Assembly: GCF_002174455.2 (NCBI RefSeq)
Contig: NZ_CP147246.1
Location: 2,259,501-2,323,500 of the forward strand
Reading direction: 5' to 3'
From: Enterococcus sp. 9D6_DIV0238
GTDB taxonomy: Bacteria; Bacillota; Bacilli; Lactobacillales; Enterococcaceae
Length of the DNA: 64,000 bases
Shown piece after piece: positions 16,464 to 24,878 of the stretch (the stretch's first letter is position 1; every line of letters starts with the position of its first letter). The notes under the pieces were generated by a model. It saw only the letters and a list, made by a program, of their open reading frames with translations, did not search any database and was not told the origin of the DNA. The position numbers and the translations under genes were made by a program.

Positions 16464-16654
16464 ATTTTTTCCTCCTTTTAATCCAACAAAACATTAACAA
16501 CTCTTTAACTTATAGTGTACCAGTTCCTTTAACGTCTGTCTTCATAAAATGAGAAGATAAACCTAGTTGAAATAGCTTTAAATAGTGCCTTTTTCCTGTT
16601 TTGAGTACATTGTTTTAGAATGTGTACATAATTTAGAATGAATCGAAATGACTA

Positions 16655-16684
16655 TTGACTCGCTCTCTTTTTTTATGCTACAAT
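16655..16684 (+). promoter_or_regulatory. Promoter of the Met T-box / peptide-uptake operon
   Basis: -35 TTGACT at 16655-16660 and -10 TACAAT at 16679-16684 with an 18-base spacer, about 15 bases before the T-box leader begins. Confidence 0.75.
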
Positions 16685-16699
16685 CCTTATAATACATTA

Positions 16700-16963
16700 T
16701 CTATTAAAATTAAATGTGAAGATGAGGAAAGTATTTTCTAGATAACTTAAAGAGAGTCTCGGCTGGTGGAAAGAGATAGTGACGATGGAGAAGAAAATGG
16801 CCTTTGAGCAAATTGGTTGAACACGTTAAAACCAATTCAGGTGCGCCTGTTATAGCGCCTCAGTATGATTGTACTGAATGAGTGGGTTTATCATTAAACC
16901 AATTGAAGGTGGTACCGCGAAAGTTTACAGCTCTCGTCCTTTTTTAGAGGATGAGGGCTTTTT
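16700..16963 (+). promoter_or_regulatory. T-box riboswitch leader, predicted methionine-specific
   Basis: A full T-box leader: GAGGAAAGTA near the base of Stem I, AGAGAG and GCTGGTGG motifs, a specifier region, the T-box AAGGTGGTACCGCG (16906-16919) and an intrinsic terminator (16930-16963). Aligning the specifier region on the conserved CCTTTGAGC and its preceding purine places the codon at 16797-16799, AUG (Met). The tRNA acceptor-pairing bases are UGGU (16910-16913), matching an A73 discriminator as in tRNA-Met. Uncharged tRNA-Met would allow readthrough into the downstream peptide-binding protein and pepT. Confidence 0.85.
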
Positions 16964-16980
16964 GCTGTGAATCACTGCGA

Positions 16981-17400
16981 CTGGCTACGCCAGAGCAGAT
17001 GATGAACAGTACTTGGCGAGCGTAGCCGAGCGAAGTGACCAAACCAGTGAATCACTACACTGCGCTTTGATCGCATCAAATTCTAAGAGCTAAAGCCCTA
17101 AAGATTGAAGGAGTGTAACTGGCTACGCCAGAGCAGATGATGAACAGTACTTGGCGAGTGTAGCCGAGCGAAGTGACCAAACTAGTGAATCACTACACTA
17201 CGTTTCGATCGCATCAAATTCTAAGAACTTTAGCTCTAAGAATTGAAGGCCTGCGACTGGCTTTGCCAGAGCAGATGATGAACACGTAATAACCTTCGTA
17301 GTGAATCACCCACAAAACACGATCGATCCACAAAAGTGGAAAGCTAAAGCTCTAAGAATTGAATCATTGTTTCTAGCTCAAATAGAGCAGTTGATGAACA
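16981..17400 (+). repeat. 138-bp tandem repeat array downstream of the Met T-box terminator
   Basis: Units start at 16981, 17119 and 17257 (exactly 138 bases apart), with a degraded fourth at 17373. Each begins with a small hairpin CTGGCtacGCCAG, then AGCAGATGATGAACAGTACTT. Units 1 and 2 continue with TGATCGCATCAAATTCTAAG-like sequence and ATTGAAGG. The same core occurs twice in the trp leader (20819 and 20940). The array fills the ~600 bases between terminator and gene; the remainder, 17400-17562, holds nothing I recognise. Confidence 0.85.
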
Positions 17401-17592
17401 GTATTCAGCAAGTAAGGATGTAATATTGAGCAGTTAGAGTAGCTATCAACAAGTGAGCGTTAAAGCTCAAGGATCAAAGTCCATCAGATGAATGCACCAA
17501 AGATAAAGAAGTAACTTTTGCTCACAACACTCAATATTCACAATGAATGGTAGGAGTAGCTAATGTATGAAATTATTGAAGGGGGAACTAGA

Positions 17593-19239
17593 ATGAAAAA
17601 GAAATTACTTATCGCAAGTGCGGTATTTGCAAGCTTATTACTAACAGCCTGCGGAGGAAATGATAAAAAAGAGACGACTAAAACAGAAACGGAAGGCTTG
17701 GCAACAACTCAAAAAATCGAAATCAGTTCACCGGCGCCGTTATCTACATTAGATACGACGCAAACAATGGATAAAAATACCTTTACGATCGTCCAACACT
17801 TATTTGAAGGCTTGTATCGCTTTGAAGATGACAGTACACCGATTCCGGGCTTAGCTGAAAAAGTCGATATCAGTGAAGATGGCTTAACATATAAATTTAC
17901 ACTGAAAGACAATATCAAATGGAGCAATGGTGAACCGATCACTGCACAAGATTTTCTTTACTCATGGAAAAAGCTAGTCACACCTGAAACGATCGGACCA
18001 AATGCATACTTATTAGATAACGTAAAAAACAGTAAAGCAATCCGCAATGGTGAAAAATCAGTCGAAGAGATGGGGATTTCTGCACCTAATGATAAAGAAT
18101 TTGTGGTTGAACTGGAACAAGCGCAGCCTTCATTTTTGACCGTTGTTTCAATCGGCTGGCTAGCACCTCAAAATAAAGAATATGTTGAAAAACAAGGAAA
18201 AGAGTACGCACAAGACAGCGATCATTTGATCTACAGTGGACCATTTATTTTGACCGATTGGGATGCCTCATCTGATACATGGACTCTGAAAAAAAATCCA
18301 GAATATTATGAAGCAGACAAAGTGAGCTTGGAAGAAATCAAAGTCAATACGATCAAAGAAGAAAATACAGGCATCAATTTATATCAATCAGGTGAGTTGG
18401 ATTTAACTCGTATCAGCGGACAATATGTTGCTCAATATCAAGATGATGCAGGGTATGTGACTCATTCTGATGTAGCAAATTATTTCTTAGATTTCAATAA
18501 ACAAGAAGGTACTGCGCCGGCAAATGTTCATTTGCGTAAAGCAATTGCTCAGGCAATCGATAAAGAAGCTTTAGCAAAAAGCGTATTAAATGATGGCTCA
18601 AAACCGCTAAATGGCTTGATTCCAAGAAATCTTTACAAGAATCCGGATACTTCAAAAGACTTCCGGGAATTTAGTGGGGATCACTTAGTGTATGATGTTG
18701 AAAAAGCACAAGAAGAATGGAAAAAAGCACAAGCAGATCTAGGCGATAAAGTGAAATTATCGATTTTAGTATCAGATGATGACAACGGGAAAAAACTCTC
18801 TGAGTATGTCCAAAGTCAATTACAGGAAAATTTGAAAGGCTTGGAAATCACGATCAACGCACAGCCTAAGAACAATGTACTTGAATCTAGAAAAAATAAA
18901 AAATATGAATTATCTTTATCTGGTTGGATCGCTGGCAGCAGTGATTTAGATTCATATTTTAATCTATATGATGGAACATCTTCATATAATTACGGCGGCT
19001 ATGAAAATAAAGACTACGACAAACTGGTAACCGAAGCAAAAACAACACATGCGAATGATCCGGAAAAACAATTCGACGACTATAAAAACGCAGAAGATAT
19101 TCTCTTAGATCAAGATGCAGCACAAGTGCCGCTGTATCAAAGTGCATCAAACTATTTGATCAATCCTAAAATCAAAGGAATCAGTTATCATTTATACGGG
19201 GATTATTTCAATCTTAGAACAGCCTTTTTAGAAGAGTAA
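17593..19239 (+). CDS. Oligopeptide ABC transporter substrate-binding lipoprotein (OppA family)
   Basis: A 548-residue SBP_bac_5 family lipoprotein that binds extracellular oligopeptides for an Opp/Dpp-type importer. Signal peptide with lipobox LTAC (17-20), then family blocks LAEKVDISEDGLTYKFTLKD, IKWSNGEPITAQDFLYSWKK and HLRKAIAQAIDKEAL. The ATG at 17593 follows GGGGGAA; an upstream in-frame ATG at 17563 would place residues before the signal peptide and lacks a good site. No permease or ATPase genes are nearby, so it is an orphan receptor feeding a transporter encoded elsewhere. It sits 11 bases upstream of pepT and under the Met T-box. Confidence 0.92.
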   Translation: MKKKLLIASAVFASLLLTACGGNDKKETTKTETEGLATTQKIEISSPAPLSTLDTTQTMDKNTFTIVQHLFEGLYRFEDDSTPIPGLAEKVDISEDGLTYKFTLKDNIKWSNGEPITAQDFLYSWKKLVTPETIGPNAYLLDNVKNSKAIRNGEKSVEEMGISAPNDKEFVVELEQAQPSFLTVVSIGWLAPQNKEYVEKQGKEYAQDSDHLIYSGPFILTDWDASSDTWTLKKNPEYYEADKVSLEEIKVNTIKEENTGINLYQSGELDLTRISGQYVAQYQDDAGYVTHSDVANYFLDFNKQEGTAPANVHLRKAIAQAIDKEALAKSVLNDGSKPLNGLIPRNLYKNPDTSKDFREFSGDHLVYDVEKAQEEWKKAQADLGDKVKLSILVSDDDNGKKLSEYVQSQLQENLKGLEITINAQPKNNVLESRKNKKYELSLSGWIAGSSDLDSYFNLYDGTSSYNYGGYENKDYDKLVTEAKTTHANDPEKQFDDYKNAEDILLDQDAAQVPLYQSASNYLINPKIKGISYHLYGDYFNLRTAFLEE

Positions 19240-19249
19240 GGAGAGCGAA

Positions 19250-20491
19250 ATGGAGAACTTATTAGATCGTTTTATCCGTTATGTAAAAGTCAATACACGT
19301 TCTGATGCAGCAAGTCAAAGAGTACCAACGACTTTGGGACAAGTGGAACTAGCTAGAGTCATCGAAAAAGAATTGATCGAGATCGGTCTTTCTGATATTC
19401 ATTATAATGATAAAAATGGTTTTCTGACAGCAGTACTGCCAGCTACGATCACCGAAGATGTTCCAACGATCGGTTTTATTGCGCATTTAGATACGGCAGA
19501 TTACAATGCAGAGAACATCCAGCCAAAGATTTTTAAAGAGTATGATGGAAAATCGGTTATCTTGAATGAACAGCAGTCGATCACTATGGAAGTTGAAGAA
19601 TTTCCTAATTTAAAAGAATATACTGGTCAGACGTTGATCACAACAGATGGAACGACTTTATTAGGAGCTGATGACAAGGCGGGGATCGTTGAAATTTTAG
19701 ATGCAGTTGAGTATTTATTAGCTCACCCAGAAATTCCTCACGGAAAAGTACTGCTTGCATTTGGACCGGATGAAGAAATCGGTCGAGGTGCGGACCGTTT
19801 TGATGCGGCGAATTTTCCAGCAGCTTTTGCCTATACAGTGGACAGCGGTCGAGTAGGATGTTTTGAATATGAAACCTTCAACGCTGCGCAAGCGGTGATC
19901 ACGATCGAAGGGACAAGTGTTCATCCAGGGACAGCCTATGGTACGATGGTCAATGCAATTAAAATAGGTGAACAATTGGATGCGTTGTTACCAAAAGAAG
20001 AAGTTCCAGAAAAAACACGCGGACATGAAGGATTTTATTTATTGACGAAATTCAACGGTAGTATAGATTATGCTGAATTGACTTACATTATTCGTGACCA
20101 TGACAAAAACTTATTCAATCAGCGTAAGGAAGTTTTATTGGATCATGTGACTAAACTAAATGAGTCATTTGATAAAAAAAGATTGAATATTGAATTCGTC
20201 GATCAATATTACAATATGAAAGAAGTCATCGAAAAAGATATGACTTCGGTAGGATTAGCTGTAACTGCAATGGAAAATTTAGGGATCGAACCAGACATTC
20301 AACCTTTCCGAGGCGGTACAGACGGATCAAAAATCTCATTTATGGGCATTCCTACACCTAATCTCTTCACAGGCGGCGAAAATTTTCATGGACAATATGA
20401 ATTCATCACATTAGAAGCCATGGAAAAAGCAGCCAAAACGATCGTCGAAATCATTAAAGAAAACACGATTCGCAGACAAAATGAAAAATAA
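19250..20491 (+). CDS. pepT: Peptidase T (tripeptide aminopeptidase)
   Basis: A 413-residue M20B zinc aminopeptidase that removes N-terminal residues from tripeptides in the cytosol. Metal-site motifs visible are GFIAHLDTADYNAEN (His79, Asp81), TTLLGADDKAGIVEI, FGPDEEIGRGADRF, and a C-terminal RGGTDGSKISFMG and NFHGQYEF. Its length matches the family. GGAGAG precedes the ATG by 5 bases. It is the second gene after the peptide-binding lipoprotein, giving a logical peptide uptake plus peptide hydrolysis unit under the Met T-box. Confidence 0.96.
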   Translation: MENLLDRFIRYVKVNTRSDAASQRVPTTLGQVELARVIEKELIEIGLSDIHYNDKNGFLTAVLPATITEDVPTIGFIAHLDTADYNAENIQPKIFKEYDGKSVILNEQQSITMEVEEFPNLKEYTGQTLITTDGTTLLGADDKAGIVEILDAVEYLLAHPEIPHGKVLLAFGPDEEIGRGADRFDAANFPAAFAYTVDSGRVGCFEYETFNAAQAVITIEGTSVHPGTAYGTMVNAIKIGEQLDALLPKEEVPEKTRGHEGFYLLTKFNGSIDYAELTYIIRDHDKNLFNQRKEVLLDHVTKLNESFDKKRLNIEFVDQYYNMKEVIEKDMTSVGLAVTAMENLGIEPDIQPFRGGTDGSKISFMGIPTPNLFTGGENFHGQYEFITLEAMEKAAKTIVEIIKENTIRRQNEK

Positions 20492-20503
20492 TATAAAAAA
20501 TAG

Positions 20504-20532
20504 TTGACAATATTAGAGTTTTCTAATATGAT
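20504..20532 (+). promoter_or_regulatory. trp operon promoter with palindrome in the spacer
   Basis: -35 TTGACA at 20504-20509 and -10 TATGAT at 20527-20532 are separated by 17 bases. The spacer holds an inverted repeat ATATTAGA-GTTT-TCTAATAT at 20510-20529, running from the -35 edge into the -10. A repressor bound there would block RNA polymerase, so transcription-initiation control in addition to the T-box is possible. Confidence 0.7.
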
Positions 20533-20544
20533 TATCCTCAATAG

Positions 20545-20801
20545 CAAAGCTTTGAGAAAGAGGAGTAACAACACAGAAACTTTTCAGAGAGCTGGTGGCG
20601 GTGAGAATCAGCAGGGGATGTGTTGCGAATGGACTTTCGAGCAAAATGTTGAACAAGTAGTAGGCATTTTCGGGAACTCCCGTTATAGAGTAAGGTCGTT
20701 GATAGACGACTGATAAGAGGAAAGAATTTCTTTCAAACTTGAGGTGGCACCGTGATCATTCGCCCTCAAACCACAGATATATTGTGGTTTGGGGGCTTTT
20801 T
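20545..20801 (+). promoter_or_regulatory. T-box riboswitch leader of the trp operon (tryptophan-specific)
   Basis: The Stem I motifs AGAGAG and GCTGGTGG are followed by GAA-UGG-A-CUUUCGAGC, giving a UGG (Trp) specifier at 20630-20632. The T-box GAGGTGGCACCGTG has UGGC at 20745-20748, which pairs with the GCCA end of tRNA-Trp (discriminator G73), an independent confirmation of specificity. It ends with a strong terminator (CCTCAAACCACA / TGTGGTTTGGGGG, T-run) at 20763-20801. Confidence 0.92.
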
Positions 20802-20802
20802 G

Positions 20803-20985
20803 TTGTGAATCACTACGATTGGCTAAGCCAGAGTAGATGATGAACAATACTTGGCGAACGAAGTGAGCGAAGTACCCAAAGTATGAAACACCAAACGCAA
20901 GAGGCATAGAAAACAACTAACGTAAAACTAAAAAGAGCGTTGGATTTAAGCCAGAGCAGATGTTGAACAATACTTGGGAACTAAA
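20803..20985 (+). repeat. Two copies of the T-box-associated repeat between the trp T-box modules
   Basis: Cores start at 20819 (ttggctaagccagagtagat) and 20940 (ttggatttaagccagagcag), each followed by GATG/ATGTTGAACAATACTTGG. They match the tandem units at 16981-17400. The first copy begins right after the T-box terminator, as in the Met leader. No gene is supported here. Confidence 0.75.
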
Positions 20986-21136
20986 AGCAATGAAGTTAGC
21001 AACCAATCACAGCCATCGGTGTAAGTGCTAAATCTCTCAAGTTTAAAAAAGAATCGATTTCCAATGAGGTGGTACCGTGGATACTATTATTCGCCCTCAC
21101 AAGACAGAGTTACGTCTGTTTTGTGAGGGCTTTTTG
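20940..21136 (+). promoter_or_regulatory. Second, Stem-I-less T-box module in the trp leader
   Basis: A T-box antiterminator sequence AATGAGGTGGTACCGTGG (21063-21080) and an intrinsic terminator (21093-21136) precede trpE. The upstream part keeps GAGCAGATGTTGAACAA and GGGAACT, which match the post-specifier part of the Trp T-box (GAGCAAAATGTTGAACAA, GGGAACT), but no AGAGA/GGUG Stem I or specifier is visible. Its acceptor-pairing bases are UGGU (21070-21073), fitting an A73 tRNA rather than tRNA-Trp. It may act as an extra attenuator or be a decaying duplicate. Confidence 0.75.
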
Positions 21137-21166
21137 TTTTATCAAAAATAGAAAAGAGGGAAATAG

Positions 21167-22531
21167 ATGCAATTGATCAAAGAAATTCAGGCAGATTATT
21201 TAACAGCAGTATCAGCATTTCTACGAATCAAAGGAAAAAACAAATGCCTTTTGGAAAGCATTCCAAGAGACAAGAGCAAAGGTCGCTATTCGATCATCGC
21301 TTGGGATGCAGTAACTGAGATCACGTACACAGAAAAGCAATTGACTATCGCTGGCAAAACAATCACTACACATGAGCCGCTAAAAGAAATTGAGAAGTAT
21401 GTTTTAAAAAATGAAGAAATTGCAGCAGATCTACCATTTCAGGGTGGAGCGATCGGCTATGTTGGCTATGATGTAGTTGCTTGCTATGAAGACCTAGGAG
21501 AGCTGCCTTTGGATGAAATGGCTATTCCTGATATCCATTTTTACCTATTTGATTCTTATTTGATTTTTGATCATGTGGGTGAAAAGATTTCTCTTGTTGA
21601 AGCGAATACCTACTCGAATCGCTCTGTAAAGGAACTAGAACAGGCGCTCCAACAAAAAAAGGATGAGCTTCAAATACCAAGTGAAGCAGAACAAAAAGAT
21701 ATCCAGTTAACACCGCTGAATTATCAAAGTAATTTTACAAAAGAAAGTTTTGAACAGGTAGTCAGTAAGGTAAAAGAGTACATCGGACAGGGGGATTTAT
21801 TTCAGATGGTTCCTTCACAGCGCTTAAAAGCTGAGTTCAAGGGAGAGCCATTTGATTATTACCGTCGCTTACGTGTGACGAATCCGTCTATGTACTTGTA
21901 TTTCTTAGATTTTGGAGCGACGTACGTCGTTGGTTCATCTCCAGAAAGTTTAGTTAGTGTGAAAGATGGGATCGTCACGACGAATCCGATTGCGGGCACC
22001 CGAAAAAGAGGAAAGACGATTGAACAGGATGCGGTTTTAGAGAAGGAACTTATCAATGATGAAAAAGAGCGGGCAGAGCATTTGATGCTGATCGATCTAG
22101 GGAGGAACGATGTTGGAAGAGTCAGTGAAATTGGGTCAGTAGAAGTGCCGGTATATATGACGGTGGAAAAATATCGTTTTGTGATGCATATCGTTTCTGT
22201 CGTTACAGGCAGGTTAAAAGCAGAATTATCTGCTATGGACGCCTTAAAAGTGACCTTACCGGCAGGGACAGTCAGCGGAGCACCCAAGATCAGAGCAATG
22301 CAGCGCATTTATGAATTAGAGCCGGTCAAAAGAAATATTTATGCTGGTGCAGTTGGTTATTTATCTAAAAATGATCAAGCAGATTTTGCGATCGCGATCC
22401 GTACGATGGTCATTCATAAAGGAATTGCATATGTACAGGCAGGAGCGGGGATCGTTCATGACTCAGATCCGGCAAAAGAATATGAGGAGACGTTGCAAAA
22501 GGCTAAGGCACTATTGGAGGTGAGCCAATGA
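21167..22531 (+). CDS. trpE: Anthranilate synthase component I
   Basis: A 454-residue chorismate-binding subunit making anthranilate from chorismate with ammonia supplied by TrpG. Signature blocks are QGDLFQMVPSQRL, NPSMYLYFLDFG, VGSSPESLVSV, NPIAGTRKRGKT, DLGRNDVGRV, AGTVSGAPKIRAM and VQAGAGIVHDSDP. GAGGGAAAT precedes the ATG. It is the first gene of trpEGDCFBA and overlaps trpG by ATGA. It is regulated by the upstream T-box leader. Confidence 0.97.
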   Translation: MQLIKEIQADYLTAVSAFLRIKGKNKCLLESIPRDKSKGRYSIIAWDAVTEITYTEKQLTIAGKTITTHEPLKEIEKYVLKNEEIAADLPFQGGAIGYVGYDVVACYEDLGELPLDEMAIPDIHFYLFDSYLIFDHVGEKISLVEANTYSNRSVKELEQALQQKKDELQIPSEAEQKDIQLTPLNYQSNFTKESFEQVVSKVKEYIGQGDLFQMVPSQRLKAEFKGEPFDYYRRLRVTNPSMYLYFLDFGATYVVGSSPESLVSVKDGIVTTNPIAGTRKRGKTIEQDAVLEKELINDEKERAEHLMLIDLGRNDVGRVSEIGSVEVPVYMTVEKYRFVMHIVSVVTGRLKAELSAMDALKVTLPAGTVSGAPKIRAMQRIYELEPVKRNIYAGAVGYLSKNDQADFAIAIRTMVIHKGIAYVQAGAGIVHDSDPAKEYEETLQKAKALLEVSQ

Positions 22532-23109
22532 TTTTATTGATCGACAATTATGATTCATTTACATACAATTTAGCTCATTTATTAGGAGAATCTAGAGAAG
22601 TTATGGTTATGAGAAATGACGACAAGCAATTAGTTGATTTGGCAAAAGAGGCTTCGAGTATCGTCATTTCTCCTGGACCAGGAACACCTGCTGAAACAGG
22701 CCAAGTAAAACAAGTGATCCAAGACTTTCATCAAGAAAAACCGATGTTAGGGATCTGTTTAGGGAATCAAACGATTGGGGAAGTATTTGGTGCTCGAGTA
22801 GTTTTAGCTGAAGAAATTCGTCATGGCAAGCAATCGATGATCCAAACTGCACCAAACAGCCGTCTTTTTAAAGGCATGCCATCTGAACTGCCAGTAATGC
22901 GTTATCACTCTTTAGTGATCGATCCAAGTACATTACCGCAGGAGTTTGATATTTCTGCAACGGCTTTAGATGATCAGGAAATTATGGCGATCGAGCATCG
23001 GAACTATCCAGTTTTTGGTTTGCAGTTTCATCCAGAATCAATCGGAACACCTGCTGGTAAAGAAATGATTCAAAATTTTATTCAACTAATGGAGGAACAA
23101 AAAATATGA
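22528..23109 (+). CDS. trpG: Anthranilate synthase component II (glutamine amidotransferase)
   Basis: A 193-residue class I glutamine amidotransferase that releases ammonia for TrpE. Catalytic Cys77 lies in LGICLGNQTIGE and His/Glu in LQFHPESIGTP; the oxyanion motif SPGPGTP is at 48-54. The usual LGHQ reads LGNQ, a variation that should not affect the nucleophile. It overlaps trpE and trpD by four bases each. In related bacteria TrpG can also serve PabB; no pabB is nearby. Confidence 0.96.
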   Translation: MILLIDNYDSFTYNLAHLLGESREVMVMRNDDKQLVDLAKEASSIVISPGPGTPAETGQVKQVIQDFHQEKPMLGICLGNQTIGEVFGARVVLAEEIRHGKQSMIQTAPNSRLFKGMPSELPVMRYHSLVIDPSTLPQEFDISATALDDQEIMAIEHRNYPVFGLQFHPESIGTPAGKEMIQNFIQLMEEQKI

Positions 23110-24119
23110 AGCAATTATTTGAGAAAGTATTCAGAAGGGAACATTTAACACGTCAAGAAGCGCAACAAGTCGCTGAAAAAATGTTTGAAGGAGAAATGAC
23201 GGATAGCCAGATCGCTGCTTTTTTAACCGCATTGAAGATCAAAGGTGAAACAGCAGAGGAAATGGCGGGAATTGCTGAAACCATTCAAAGCAAAGCTGTG
23301 ATGATCCCATGTCAACAAGAAAATGTCATGGATAACTGTGGTACAGGTGGAGATCAGTCTGGGAGTTTCAATATTAGTACGACAGCTGCATTTGTACTAG
23401 CTGCAGGTGGGGTAACAGTAGCAAAACACGGGAATCGAAGTATTTCTAGCAAGTCAGGCAGTGCAGACATTTTTGAATGCTTGGGACTGGATCTGACGCT
23501 TTCTCCCACTAAACTAAGCATACTACTCAACGAGGTTGGTCTGGCATTTCTTTTTGCGCCCCACATGCATCCTAACATGAAATATGTGATGAATGTTCGA
23601 AAGGAATTAGGGACTCCGACCATTTTGAATTTGATTGGCCCGTTGACAAACCCTGTTCATTTAGATTCTCAATTGATGGGAACTTATCGCCGAGATTTAT
23701 TGGAAGAGACAGCTAAAACATTGGGCGGTTTGGGGCGCAAGCGGGCGGTCGTGGTCAATGGATCAGGAGGGATGGATGAGGCCTCATTAGCAGGAACAAC
23801 GCATTTTGCTTTACTGGAAAATGATAGAATTTCTATGCATGAAATCAGCCCTGAAGAATTTGGCTATACTCGTTTGCCGCTGGAAGCTGTTCGCGGAGGC
23901 AATGCAGAAAAAAATACGGAGATTCTGCTATCTATCTTAAAAAATCAAGCCAGTCCTTACTTAGATACAGTTTTATTGAATGCAGGATTAGGATTTTTTA
24001 GTAATGGAAAAGTTGGGACAGTAAAAGAGGGTATTTCTTTGGCGAAAGACTGCGTTGCCAGCGGTGCAGCATTTGATAAATTACAGCAATTGATCCGCGC
24101 ACAGCAGGAGGTAGCATAG
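23106..24119 (+). CDS. trpD: Anthranilate phosphoribosyltransferase
   Basis: A 337-residue enzyme transferring phosphoribose from PRPP to anthranilate. Landmarks are DNCGTGGDQSGSFNISTTAA, KHGNRSISSKSGSAD, APHMHPNMKYVMNVRKELG, and the Gly-rich VVNGSGGMDEASL. It starts inside trpG (ATGA overlap) and its TAG is followed without gap by the ATG of trpC. Confidence 0.97.
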   Translation: MKQLFEKVFRREHLTRQEAQQVAEKMFEGEMTDSQIAAFLTALKIKGETAEEMAGIAETIQSKAVMIPCQQENVMDNCGTGGDQSGSFNISTTAAFVLAAGGVTVAKHGNRSISSKSGSADIFECLGLDLTLSPTKLSILLNEVGLAFLFAPHMHPNMKYVMNVRKELGTPTILNLIGPLTNPVHLDSQLMGTYRRDLLEETAKTLGGLGRKRAVVVNGSGGMDEASLAGTTHFALLENDRISMHEISPEEFGYTRLPLEAVRGGNAEKNTEILLSILKNQASPYLDTVLLNAGLGFFSNGKVGTVKEGISLAKDCVASGAAFDKLQQLIRAQQEVA

Positions 24120-24878
24120 ATGGACTTTTTAGATAAGATTCTTACTGAGAAAAATCAAGAAGTGGCGCAAATGTCTAAGGAAAAACTTCAACCGCTTCGT
24201 CAAACTGTTTCATTCTATGAACGAGTAAAAAAGCAGCCGGAAAAAATGCATATTATCGGCGAAGTCAAACGTGCGTCTCCTTCTAAAGGGGCAATCAATC
24301 TAACCGTCGATATTCTTGAACAAGCTAAAGCGTATGAACAGGCTGGTGTCACAGCGATTTCGGTGCTGACGGATGAATCGTTTTTTAAAGGCTCGATCGA
24401 AGATTTACGAAATGTTGCAGCTGAGGTTGATGTTCCGGTGTTGTGTAAAGATTTTATCATCGATGAAAAACAGCTGATTCGCGCACGAAATGCAGGAGCA
24501 ACGATTGTTTTACTGATCGTTTCCGCATTATCTCAGACTAAGCTCGAGTTTCTATATAATCAGGCATTAGCATTGGGTCTAGAAGTATTGGTTGAAGTGC
24601 ACGATGAGCAGGAACAGGCGATTGCTGAAGCTTTAGATGCAGTTTTGATCGGGGTCAATAATCGTAATCTAAAAACGTTCGAGGTTTCTATTGAAGTCAG
24701 TCAAAAATTGGGCAAAAAACAACAGACAGACGCCGTTTATATCAGTGAATCAGGATTTTCAAGTGATAAAGAGGTTGCTTTAGTAAAAGATCATTATCAA
24801 GCAGTTCTTGTTGGTGAAGGATTGATGCGTCAAAATGATCCTAAGTCAAAAGTTAAGGAGTTGCAAGTGAAGCGATGA
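24120..24878 (+). CDS. trpC: Indole-3-glycerol phosphate synthase
   Basis: A 252-residue (beta/alpha)8-barrel enzyme closing the indole ring. Motifs are GEVKRASPSKGAIN, AGVTAISVLTDESFFKGS, VLCKDFIIDEKQL, VLVEVHDEQE, IGVNNRNLKTFEV and ISESGFSS. It begins directly at the end of trpD and overlaps trpF by four bases; TrpC and TrpF are separate proteins here, not fused as in E. coli. Confidence 0.97.
   Translation: MDFLDKILTEKNQEVAQMSKEKLQPLRQTVSFYERVKKQPEKMHIIGEVKRASPSKGAINLTVDILEQAKAYEQAGVTAISVLTDESFFKGSIEDLRNVAAEVDVPVLCKDFIIDEKQLIRARNAGATIVLLIVSALSQTKLEFLYNQALALGLEVLVEVHDEQEQAIAEALDAVLIGVNNRNLKTFEVSIEVSQKLGKKQQTDAVYISESGFSSDKEVALVKDHYQAVLVGEGLMRQNDPKSKVKELQVKR

Noticed and set aside
16981..17400. 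CRISPR-like array (regular 138-bp spacing)
   Set aside because: Units repeat along most of their length, with no short repeats separated by unique spacers and no cas genes.
22528..23109. LGNQ in TrpG instead of LGHQ as evidence of a dead amidotransferase
   Set aside because: The nucleophile Cys and the FHPES dyad are intact, and this position varies within the family motif.
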